Origin: Mitosporidium daphniae
Taxonomy: Eukaryota > Microsporidia
Length of the DNA: 26,297 nucleotides
Assembly (NCBI RefSeq): GCF_000760515.2
Contig: NW_013546153.1
Coordinates: 1 to 26,297 of the forward strand
Reading direction: 5' to 3'
The notes beneath the pieces are model-generated. The model was not told the DNA's origin and ran no database searches. It saw only the letters and a list, made by a program, of their open reading frames with translations. This document shows positions 18,203-26,297 of this stretch, piece by piece; the stretch's first letter is position 1, and every line of letters begins with the position of its first letter. The translations under genes were made by a program, and so were the position numbers.

Positions 18203-19255
18203 TCATGAAATGCAATTGCCAATTTCAACGAGATATTTGAACATCGTATCAACCAAATCAAAATTCCATCTTAAAAAGTGAAACCTTTCGATTTCATTTA
18301 AAACATTTTTATCAGATAATAATGCTTTGTAGATAAAGTTTTCGGCGTCTTCTTGGCTTTCACTTGATTGCCTTAGCTTCGATTTAGAAGAAAAGGCATA
18401 CTTTGTGCGATATTCTTCTGAAACAAAATCAGGATCTTTTTGAGATACAAAATGCTGCAGCGCAATTAAAGATGCAATTGCAAAGATCTCATTATAGTTT
18501 TTCCTTTTAAGCTTAAAGATAAAATATGCGTGATAAGATGAAAAAGCACATGTTCCTCCCCTTTGTGGATCAATAAAAACGTCATAAATTTCATTGGATC
18601 GATCAAAATCGCCGAAAAGTCTGGGATAGAAGTTCGTGATAACCTTTTTATACTCGCCAAAATTCAATGCAGCCTCAATCCAGTTTTCATTGATAAGAAA
18701 TGGAGGACCTTCATATACGACCACTGGTGAAAATTTTATCGTTGGACCAACATGGTACCATGGGTGATGCTTTAATCCACCGCCAGTGTTGTAAATGAGG
18801 ACCTTCCATAAATGCTCATGTTTGGGATCAGGAGAGGCGACCTTGAAAATTTCACACAACATTGCATGTCCTGTATATCCACAAAAGAAAACAACAGACT
18901 TGGTCTGATCTCCAAAGGCTCTTAGCTCGGTATCATATGGCAAGATTTTCAGATCCTGTACCTTCTTGTAAACATCTGATGGATTGAAATTGGAGACTTG
19001 TAGAATGGTGTCCATAATCTTATCGTAGACCTCTGGGCTAATCGCGTATTCTTGATTCAGTAAATTATTTTTAGAAAGCGAAAATATTGTTTTCATGGCC
19101 TTGTTTACAGCTACTGGCTCTTCTCCTTTAAATACCTCCGGAATAAACTTGTCTCCTATGAAGTTGCAAAGATATTCAATATTCAAAATTTTGCTCAGTA
19201 CGCTACGTACAAGTAATATGAGTGCAAGGGTGCTGAGTGTTTTGATCGTGTTCAT
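18203..19255 (-). CDS. Secreted protein with candidate His/Cys catalytic motifs, 350 residues, unknown family
   Basis: An intronless frame with an ATG start. The N-terminus MNTIKTLSTLALILLVRSVL is a clear signal peptide, with likely cleavage near residue 20-22 and no later membrane helix. The best blocks are YTGHAMLCEIF (H130), LWKVLIYNTGGGLKHHPWYH (N156-TGGG, H163-H164) and DPQRGGTCAFSSYHAYF (C236 at the start of a predicted helix). A Cys in a G-[ST]-C-x3-S context and an upstream His suggest a papain-fold hydrolase with permuted order (His before Cys). That is inference from pattern only. It sits alone between two gene-poor AT-rich stretches and looks AT-richer than its neighbours. A secreted effector-type cysteine hydrolase or a degraded copy of one is plausible; no family can be named. 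Confidence 0.8.
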   Translation of the reverse strand: MNTIKTLSTLALILLVRSVLSKILNIEYLCNFIGDKFIPEVFKGEEPVAVNKAMKTIFSLSKNNLLNQEYAISPEVYDKIMDTILQVSNFNPSDVYKKVQDLKILPYDTELRAFGDQTKSVVFFCGYTGHAMLCEIFKVASPDPKHEHLWKVLIYNTGGGLKHHPWYHVGPTIKFSPVVVYEGPPFLINENWIEAALNFGEYKKVITNFYPRLFGDFDRSNEIYDVFIDPQRGGTCAFSSYHAYFIFKLKRKNYNEIFAIASLIALQHFVSQKDPDFVSEEYRTKYAFSSKSKLRQSSESQEDAENFIYKALLSDKNVLNEIERFHFLRWNFDLVDTMFKYLVEIGNCIS

Positions 19256-20066
19256 TTGGGTGAAAAAACAGGAGGTGTATCCTTGTCACGTGAAATGCAA
19301 ACTTTTAATTAAAGTGCCATTAAAATGAAGCCCTATCGGCATGTGATGAGTGTGATATATGAAGAGCAAATTGAACATTTAAACTTGCTGTGATTTGGCT
19401 ACACTTTACAAGAGCCAAGTTTTAATATGCCAATTAAACTGCTAGCCGAGCGTATTTCTATACTGCGGATGGCCAGGGTTGGGCTGAGCACATGTTTAGT
19501 TTCGGTTAAATTTTATTAAATGAAGCTAATTGCCCCTGTGCTTTCTCAGCTAGCGCAAGTGAGATTTGGTGGATTAGAAACCCCTTCTTGGATAAGTAAG
19601 ACTTGGATCTTGCTAATGTTTCTATGAAAGCTATTCGTAGATGATCTTTGTTGTGTCTTCTGTACATATCCGCCATAAGGTGTCTATTAGCAGAGAATTT
19701 GATACTTTTTCTGGCGATTTGAAACCAAAAAGCAAACAAACAAATCCCAAGGTATAAATAGAACCTAATCTGTTAAAATTTACTATCCGTCGCAACTGAA
19801 ACCATTCAATGGCGGTTCATTAATGAATTCTTGCATCACTTGCTTTTATGGGCTGAATTTCCAGGTAAATGGCTATCGATTTCTATTGTGGACAAACGAG
19901 TATCTTGCAGATATATGATGAGGCAACAGAGGAGTGGCAAATTTACGCTTCAAAATATGTAAACTTTAAATCCAGAGGGGCTATATGACGACGGATCCTT
20001 GGATTTGCAAGAATTTTCACTTTATTTTATAAATTTACATTTGCACTTTAATGGTCACCAAGGTTT
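19256..20066. other. AT-rich spacer between divergent genes; no gene confidently called
   Basis: About 810 bp. It holds a palindromic CACGTG E-box-like site (19287-19292, 32 bp upstream of the minus-strand start), a TATAAATA on the plus strand near 19754, and several short protein-like fragments (minus 19506-19739; plus 19869-19988; an EF-hand-like DDGSLDLQEF frame from 19981). None can be joined into a gene with a start and valid splice sites, so they may be remnants or chance. Confidence 0.45.
20031..20036. promoter_or_regulatory. AAATTT box upstream of the 738-residue gene
   Basis: Lies 30 nt before the ATG at 20067, in the context AAATTTACATTTG shared with the ALG13 upstream box. Confidence 0.3.
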
Positions 20067-22283
20067 ATGTCAATTGAAGCCAAGAAATCCAAGTATGCAT
20101 CAAAGGAATTATCGCTCAGAACTCTTGTAACGATTGCCACATTTGAAGAAAAAGAAAAGCTCTCCACGTATAAAAATCCCGGCTTTTTTGACTCATTAAT
20201 GGCATCTCTATTATCCATCAAAGTCTCTTTAGACACAACGTACTGTCTTGAAGCAAGCAAAAAGCATAGAGTGGAAAAAAAAACTAGAGCAATTCTGCAT
20301 ATCATTCATCATTTATATGCAGCCCGTGGCTTACCTATGCTGATGCCCAGGGAATTCGATGTGGACGAGGCAAATGTACTGCTATCCCTCTCGCTGTACC
20401 AGCAGTCTATTTGTGATCGTATCCGAATTCGTGCGCAGATTTGCACAAAATCTTTGCTAGCATCTAGACTCATTAACGATGCATTTTCAAACTTTTCTCA
20501 ACTAGAGGAAATGCTCTGCTCTTCTTTGGAACTGAGCTTTTCAAACAACCATATCTTTACCGTCAATGAAGCCACTTATTTTCTTTGGCTTGTTGGGCTG
20601 CTGTCATATGATACTTGTAAGAGCCCAATTCGTTTGGTTGCTAGCACATTATCAACTCCACATCATGGCGTGTGCAAAAGAGCCGAGTCCGTGTCGGTGC
20701 TTGGAACGCTCGTAAAATTTATGCATTCAAATACGGTGTCTTTGGTTCCGTGTTTCATATGCAATGATATCTTTTCTGTGGCGTGTAACTATCTAATCGG
20801 GAATACCGGAGTTGAAGAAAAATCCATTTACGAGTCCCTATTGATAATCAAGCATTTGTTGTGTCGCATACCATTTAACAAACCCACTGCCAAACTGCTA
20901 AAGCTGTCCTTTGAAGCCTGTTTTCCGAAAATAATTCAAACGTCGGCATCCTGCTCACTGCTTGCGTCTACATTGTGCGAGCTTATCAGATCAAAGCACG
21001 ATTTTTTCCTTTTCTTTCTTCCATTCATGCTGCATTTGCTTGAAGAAGCAATTGAAAATCCTCTTCTAATGGCAGCTTCATTTTCTGTTTTGCAAGCTAT
21101 TCGAAAATCTTCATTGGAGGTCTATAGACAGGTTTGGTTAAAAAACGGCCTTTCATGCTTGCTTAAGCAATATAAACAAAAGAACCTGATGAGTACATTG
21201 GACCTTCTGTGTCCGTTATTTATGTATTCTGGTGGTGTTGAATGGCTACTTCAGTCGCAAGACGAACTTTGTTATATCCTTAGGGACATCATTGATGCTT
21301 GCTTATCTTTTCTCTCCCCTGATGCGTACCAAAAAGACATACTCGAGGCAAATTGTACAGAAACCTGCATTCATATTAAGGGTATACTATCGTTTTTTCG
21401 TCTTGGTGCAAATAAAATCGAATGGATTAATTTTTGCCATGTATCTACGCGCGGGAAATTGCTTTGTTGCCTATCCTTGATTGCCTTTAAATCGATCGAA
21501 GATGGCAATTTAAACGAGAAATTCGCCCAATCGCTTCTCATCTTGTGGAGCTATTGCAAACCCGGGGACTTGCAGATCTTTACGTTATGGCCTATTGTGA
21601 TCAAATTGAGATCAAGCGCTGAAATTATACCGGAAAATTTCCGGTCCATTGTTGAGTATTCAAAATCGATTGAAAGAAATTTTGGCCTTTCAATTTCCTC
21701 GTTTGCTTTTCCATATGCAGCTTACCATCATCGACTTGATCTTAAATTTCGGTTCTTTCTGCTATCTTTATATTTGGCAAAAAACTTTCAGCAACTTTTT
21801 GAGGATCCCAGCACCAGCTTGGGGTTTGCATTTGAGGGGACACTGATTGGGAATTCTACAGTTCTTCATTATTTTGCCAAAACAGGCAATAAAGTCATCG
21901 TTCCTGAATGTTGGGAGTATTCCTTTCTCGCGCTTTTATATCAAGATCATCTTTACTTTGAATCGGAGGCCTCTTTTTTGCTTAAAATTCCAGATGAACG
22001 GTGCAAATTCTGCAGCGTCGCATCGCTTGTCCATTATTGCAACTACTTAAACATTACCTTGCCCATTTCGTTTTTATTTTGTTGCCTAAGGAAATCGATC
22101 ATATTGCATTTATTCAGTCCATCTGGACGGAAACATGCGTTATCCGCCTGTATTTTCGGCCTGTTTAGACTTTCGCCATTTACTGAAAGATTTAAATTGA
22201 CCTTGAGCCGGCTACTATTTGCGGCGCATTTCGAAGATGTTGAGACTTGTGTTGATCTTATTTATGACATTTTAAGGGTTTAA
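20067..22283 (+). CDS. Large helical (HEAT/ARM-like) protein, 738 residues, unidentified
   Basis: One intronless exon from ATG 20067 (MSIEAKKSKYASKELSL). The sequence is rich in Leu, Ser, Phe and Cys, with repeated amphipathic helices such as LIIKHLLCRIPFNKPTAKLL and SLLASTLCELIRSKHDFFLF, typical of an alpha-solenoid scaffold. No signal peptide, catalytic motif or metal-binding cluster stands out, except a late CKFC pair near residue 650. Conserved nucleolar or cell-cycle solenoids are possible identities, but I see no diagnostic motif. It converges on TSR1, with tRNA-Pro between them. Confidence 0.8.
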   Translation: MSIEAKKSKYASKELSLRTLVTIATFEEKEKLSTYKNPGFFDSLMASLLSIKVSLDTTYCLEASKKHRVEKKTRAILHIIHHLYAARGLPMLMPREFDVDEANVLLSLSLYQQSICDRIRIRAQICTKSLLASRLINDAFSNFSQLEEMLCSSLELSFSNNHIFTVNEATYFLWLVGLLSYDTCKSPIRLVASTLSTPHHGVCKRAESVSVLGTLVKFMHSNTVSLVPCFICNDIFSVACNYLIGNTGVEEKSIYESLLIIKHLLCRIPFNKPTAKLLKLSFEACFPKIIQTSASCSLLASTLCELIRSKHDFFLFFLPFMLHLLEEAIENPLLMAASFSVLQAIRKSSLEVYRQVWLKNGLSCLLKQYKQKNLMSTLDLLCPLFMYSGGVEWLLQSQDELCYILRDIIDACLSFLSPDAYQKDILEANCTETCIHIKGILSFFRLGANKIEWINFCHVSTRGKLLCCLSLIAFKSIEDGNLNEKFAQSLLILWSYCKPGDLQIFTLWPIVIKLRSSAEIIPENFRSIVEYSKSIERNFGLSISSFAFPYAAYHHRLDLKFRFFLLSLYLAKNFQQLFEDPSTSLGFAFEGTLIGNSTVLHYFAKTGNKVIVPECWEYSFLALLYQDHLYFESEASFLLKIPDERCKFCSVASLVHYCNYLNITLPISFLFCCLRKSIILHLFSPSGRKHALSACIFGLFRLSPFTERFKLTLSRLLFAAHFEDVETCVDLIYDILRV

Positions 22284-22390
22284 TTATGCAATTAAAATTG
22301 TTTTCTCAGCAAAAAGTCGAAATATGGTTTGGTTTCGTGAAATGACCTTTTTATAAGTAAATTTATACACTTTTTTTACGAAAAAGTTGA

Positions 22391-22462
22391 GGGTCAGTGG
22401 TTTAGTGGTATAATTCTCGCTTAGGGTGCGAGAGGTCCCGAGTTCGATTCTCGGCTGACCCC
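22391..22462 (+). tRNA. tRNA-Pro(AGG)
   Basis: A 72-nt cloverleaf. The acceptor GGGTCAG (22391-22397) pairs with CTGACCC (22455-22461), with discriminator C. The anticodon stem CTCGC/GCGAG encloses loop TTAGGGT with anticodon AGG (22423-22425). The T arm is CCGAG-TTCGATT-CTCGG. There is no intron. TTTT at 22465-22468 is the Pol III terminator. It lies on the strand opposite TSR1 and only 22 bp beyond the TSR1 stop codon. Confidence 0.97.
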
Positions 22463-22480
22463 TCTTTTAAATTAGCATAA

Positions 22481-22487
22481 TTTATTA
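22481..22487 (-). terminator. TAATAAA: stop codon merged with poly(A) signal (TSR1)
   Basis: The TSR1 stop TAA forms the first three bases of TAATAAA. Only about 12 bp separate it from the end of the tRNA-Pro terminator on the other strand. Confidence 0.5.
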
Positions 22488-24558
22488 TTCGACTTTTTTG
22501 TAAACATGCATAAATACTGGCTCTTGTCTAGCAATTGTACGATTGAAAGACACTTTCATAAGACCATGGGTGCCAAGAGACTCCTTAATGTACCCCTTTT
22601 GATTGTCTGCCTTTCCAACGATTTCTATGGGAGAGAAATATTCGACATCCTCGGCCGAGTGGAACATTCCGCGAATTACTGCTGACTTTTGGTGAATCTT
22701 ATACGGATATCCCACTAGCGTTACTCGCTGAAGTAAAGCGATTGGAATGCGAGACTTTGAAATAATATCTCCAGTTGCGATGGGCAGTCCATTTTCGCCA
22801 TAAATGATGACAGGTAGATAACAAGACGAAACATCAAGAGGCACACCTGATTCTGCGCCTGGGGTTTCGATGTGGACAAAGAAAGACTGGTATTTTGGAA
22901 TGGATCGTAGTAAACGATGATATGAAAATGGAAGGCCTCCAGCATAACTCCTATGCTCCGTTGTATAGCTGGCTTTGACTGTGGATTTCCACGGCCCAAT
23001 TTGGACATTAAGGCAATTGGATAAAATTCCATCCACATTAGACAGCGGTGTAGAGGAGGCAAGTTTAACGGAAAAGATAACCTTTGATTGCTTTTCTGAT
23101 ATACCTCTGCAAGTAGGACATGTTAGCACGGGCACTCCCCATAAATAAGGCAAATTGGAAATTTGAGACGCATCTGTTGAGGTTGGAATATTCTCAATGG
23201 TTAAAGATATGGGGTGCGAAGGGTCTCCGTTTAAGGGTTTGGAAATTTCTGTAAAAACATGCTCCTTTTTATGCTGCTTTTGGTTAAAGGAGAAATATTG
23301 GAGAGGACGGTATCTAAAATGAGAAATTAGACGCTTACTCTGAAAGAAAATCCTTTGCCAAAATATCTTGAGGAACGGTGATAATATCGCTGGATTCGTC
23401 ATCAAAGTGGTCCTCGATCTCCTTCTCATCCTCCATTTGATTATGGTTTGACGAAGGATCGATGTGTTTTTCCTCGTGCTCGATTTGCATTTCATCATCG
23501 CCGCAGCTATCGAATGATTCTTCATCCTCACATAGCCAAGCAGATTGATAGTCAGAAATACCCTCACCAGCGCTTTTATCCTTCCTTGACACTGATTTGG
23601 AAAACCCAGGGCTGCCAATAGAATGGGGAAGCATGGATAGTGTTTGCTCTTCTTGCATAGTTTCATGGCATGAGCACCTTTCAAAGACGCGTGAAGAAAG
23701 GGAAAAAGTATCCGAATCTATGCAGTTTGACGATATTTTCCACTTGGAAAAGGGATATGAAATCCCAGGCAAGACAATGGCATCGTCGGCTGAGAAACTT
23801 CGAGTTCCTCTAACAATGCCATTGAAGGTCATTGATCGATTTTCAGCATCAAAGAGAGAAGATTCAATTAGAAGGTATGGGGGTGGATTCCTTTTTCTGT
23901 TATGTGGTCTAGACAAGCCTCTTCGTTCAGCATTCAAAGCAAAAGCTTCCAACTGAGGCTTCTGAGAGGGAAGGATAAATACATTTTTTTTCCGCTCCGA
24001 AACAGATCCAGTATAGCGATCGGATAAGTATGCAGCCCATTCACTGATGATTTGAGTGGGATCAACATTGAGATCTTCACCTGCAACAAGGATTGCCACT
24101 GAAGAGGGGCTGCCCTGAAGACGGATCGAAAACTGAACAGCCTCTGACCATTCATCTGAGGGATCAGTTGGGCTTGTTGCAAGCAGAAGAATATCACTTA
24201 CCTGCACTGCATCGAGAATACTGGGAATGAATGAGCCATGTGGGAAAAAAATAATTTTGGCAGCGAAAAGATCCAAAATAGGCATAGTGATCTTTTCCGA
24301 AATCGCCAATATGGTAATGACGGGCTTGACCAGCGAGTTTAGCTGACGTTGCTTGAAAAGTACATCTTTTTTATGTCTTTGGACAACCTTTGAGGCGTTT
24401 TTGCGGTCCACTTTGCTTAGCTCTGCTTTTGCAGAATGCTTTTGACAAGATTCTTTGGCTGTTCTTCCTTTTTTTGAGGATTTGGATTTTGATGAGCCCT
24501 TGAATGGTTTATGTCGCTCACGGGTCCACTTTATGCTTGGCACGGCTTTATTCCCCAT
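22485..24558 (-). CDS. TSR1: TSR1, 40S ribosome-biogenesis GTPase-like factor, 682 residues
   Basis: Two exons, 24558-23339 and 23313-22485, with a 25-nt intron; spliced length 683 codons. Tsr1 is related to Bms1 and EF-type GTPases and acts in late cytoplasmic 40S maturation, where it blocks premature subunit joining. The N-terminus is a basic Lys/Ser/Arg-rich tail. A degenerate G-like domain with no proper P-loop follows (VKPVITILAISEK), as expected for Tsr1, then SDILLLATSP and the AARP2-type middle. A strongly acidic segment precedes the junction SEYRPLQYFSFN. The C-terminal domain is diagnostic: RVTLVGYPYKIHQKSAVIRG, then MFHSAEDVEYFSPIEI and GYIKESLGTHGLMKVSFN, ending in VYKKVE. It is shorter than yeast or human Tsr1 (about 790-800), mainly in the middle and at the extreme C-terminus. 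Confidence 0.95.
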
Positions 24559-24737
24559 TAATTAAAAATGTAATTTAAGAATTTCAAAGTAAAAATGCCA
24601 ACTGCAATTTAAGTGGCCCTCCAAGTATGCTCTTTTGGAGGATTAGACAGGGTATTGAGGCTGCGTTTGATACTTGGTCAGCTCACTTTTCTCAACGTTA
24701 CGTGCAGGAATCCCTTGGAACAAAGTTGATTTAGCTG

Positions 24738-24744
24738 TTTATTA
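24738..24744 (-). terminator. TAATAAA: stop codon merged with poly(A) signal (cullin)
   Basis: The cullin stop TAA begins TAATAAACAGC, a string nearly identical to that at the FG-GAP gene stop. The spacer to the TSR1 start is under 190 bp. Confidence 0.5.
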
Positions 24745-26297
24745 TGGACAATACAAGATATAATTTCGATCAGACTCGTCAAAAGCCAGAAATTCCTTTG
24801 AAATAAGACCGTTGATGATGTTTTCAATAAAGTTGCTCGATTCGACAAAATAAAAGGGAATCGTGGTCAGTAGGATCTCTTGAATCAGGGTTGATAGGAG
24901 CTCTCTCCTACAGGCCTTCATGATGCGCATGGTCGAAGCCTAAAGCTGAAACCCCCAAAGTACCTGAACAAACTCCTTACAACCATCGGATATTTTTTCT
25001 GCCGACTTGGAGTGGGATATCGGCCTTTCTTCGGAAAATGAGCAGCCAGGAGAAAAAAAGATCACCTTTTTGGACTCACTACAGTAAACGGTGGCAATCT
25101 CATAAGTACCTATGAAACTGAGCGTTGATTGATAATTGGCCACTGCTTTCCGTTTGTAAAAGCAGGGAGCAAGACAGCAGAGGCTGCATTGAAAAGCCGA
25201 ATTTATGCGAATCCATTTTCAACCTCTCCATAAGGTCAACAGCGGTGGTGCATTTTCCTCTTCTCTGCTGGATTTCTAAAAAAACGGCCATTTGAACGCC
25301 GGACATAACAAACGTATACGTTCTGCAAGTTCCCTTTGCATAAAAAGTCCCCTCAATCTCGCCAATTGACAATGAATGGTCCCAGGCGAGCCTCTTTTTG
25401 GGATTTTTTTCAGCAAAGTATGTTTCGAACGAAGCGACGACACGGTGAAGAGATAAAGGAAGCAAAAAAGTGTCGTTTTCATGCCCTTTAAAGCTTGATG
25501 AGATATACGGGAAGAGCCAAGACCTGGCATTCAGAATTGTGACTGAAAAATCAAAACCCGGCTTGGAAATGGCCGAGGAAAGATGGGCGAGAAAACCCTC
25601 AGTTATGTGTGGCCCCTTTTTGATATCAGAAATCATCTTGAACATTTTTGAAGTGTAGTCATGGCCGCAGGTGGCTCTCAATTGGCCAAGCAACAACAGC
25701 TCGTTTTCTGCATTGACAGGAGCCACATCGAGAAGCCGTTTAGCCAGCAATCTAGAATGCATCTCATTAAAGGCCTCCTTTGCATCCAAGAATTTGAACA
25801 TTATCATCTAATTGGTACGGGCGAATGCCTTACTGCTGCATGTAAGAGATCCTCGAACTCGGGCATTTTACAGCAAGAAGACGATTGGATTAATAGGGAG
25901 TCAAAATACAGCGCTATTTGGTCAGATGCTCCCGGGAGCCCATTGATAAGCCGCCTTACGGACTAAAAATCAAACATGCATGCTAACCTTCTCAACAATC
26001 TCAATGAAAATTTCGCTTCCGCCAAAACAATCCCAGCAAAGCTCGATCAAGTAGTTATACAGCGCCAACATGTGGGACACCAAGCATGGATGCTCAGATT
26101 TGGGATGCGAGCTGGAAAAGTAGTTTTTCGAGAAATCCAAACAATAGGCCTCAAACATACTTTTCAACCCCAAAATCCCGTTCTCCTTCGGGGTGTTAAT
26201 ATGGCTCAACAAAGAAAAGATCAGTGGCAGGCTTTTTTTGTCGCTGCCATTCAAAGACGGAACAAACCACGAGGCAATGTCTAACTACTTGATCGAG
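24742..26297 (-). CDS. Cullin (CUL1/CDC53-like), C-terminal part; 5' end outside window
   Basis: Visible exons are 26284 (or 26281)-25988, 25962-25834, 25807-25110, 25078-24964 and 24939-24742; from 26284 this is exactly 479 codons. At the right edge a TAG acceptor (26285) implies one more intron and exon(s) upstream. Cullins scaffold RING-type ubiquitin ligases. The order matches CUL1: LIELCWDCFGG, then a DSLLIQSSS segment, MFKFLDAKEAFNEMHSRLLA (cullin hallmark ending LAKRLL), GFDFSVTILNARSW and KRLAWDHSLSIGEIEG. The winged-helix end carries QASTMRIMKACRREL, the neddylation motif with its acceptor Lys, and a C-terminus ILYCP in place of the usual Y-x-Y-L-A. The neddylation motif argues against APC2. 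CUL1 versus another cullin cannot be settled without the substrate-adaptor end. Confidence 0.93.

Noticed and set aside
19506-19739. Minus-strand frame of 77 codons with basic, helical composition and an acceptor-like TTAG before it
   Set aside because: It has no ATG at its start. The only nearby donor would give a 19-nt intron and no upstream exon in phase with an ATG. Kept only as a possible remnant.
24627-24734. Small plus-strand frame of 35 codons (begins MLFWRIRQGIEAAFDTW)
   Set aside because: Looks protein-like but is too short to support without conservation or transcription data, and no family is recognised.
25470-26284. Three plus-strand open frames opposite the cullin gene
   Set aside because: They are antisense to exons whose cullin motifs are unambiguous.
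1-26297. CRISPR arrays, rRNA genes, transposons or bacterial operons
   Set aside because: No spaced direct-repeat array, no rRNA-like conserved blocks, no transposase or terminal repeats seen; introns and tRNA features indicate nuclear eukaryotic DNA.
1-26297. Ciliate origin (Paramecium also has ~25-nt introns)
   Set aside because: All three stop codons terminate frames here, no TAA/TAG readthrough as Gln is needed, and the gene set looks opisthokont-like.

Overview
The window reads as nuclear DNA of a very compact eukaryote using the standard genetic code (TAA, TAG and TGA all end reading frames). I reconstructed 30 spliceosomal introns, all GT-AG and only 23-40 nt long. Genes are separated by tens to a few hundred bases, and two unsplit tRNA genes sit inside gene spacers. 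A mitochondrial carrier, the ALG13 N-glycosylation enzyme, a neddylatable cullin and an ankyrin-fused type I asparaginase point to an opisthokont with mitochondria. A compact early-diverging fungus (rozellid / basal-microsporidian grade) is my best guess, but this is inference without a database search.

Left part (1-9163). On the minus strand lie a long helical protein that leaves the window at base 1 (weak separase-like candidate) and, upstream of it, a 10-exon ITFG1/TIP-type FG-GAP membrane protein. Then, on the plus strand, come tRNA-Gly(UCC), a six-exon SLC25A39/40-MTM1-type mitochondrial carrier and a seven-exon asparaginase with ankyrin repeats. Exon joins were checked by family motifs and by total coding length being divisible by three.

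Middle (9164-17284, all plus). A spacer with six ATTGG boxes leads to two intronless genes that look more GC-rich than their surroundings: a Ser-rich protein of unknown function and a 1447-residue coiled-coil protein, separated by a G-quadruplex-type tract. ALG13 (four exons) follows, and only 10 bp later an unidentified 494-residue protein with two CxxC pairs.

Right part (17285-26297). A gene-poor AT-rich stretch holds one intronless gene (minus) for a secreted protein with a candidate His/Cys catalytic pair; this is the most novel-looking item. Then come a 738-residue helical protein (plus), tRNA-Pro(AGG), the ribosome-biogenesis factor TSR1 (minus) and a CUL1-like cullin (minus) whose 5' end is outside the window.

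The genes are mostly unrelated housekeeping functions (ribosome assembly, SCF-type ubiquitin ligation, glycosylation, mitochondrial transport). The shared features are architectural: tiny introns with near-invariant TAG acceptors, a TAATAAA motif that merges stop codon and poly(A) signal, and AAATTT boxes just upstream of start codons.
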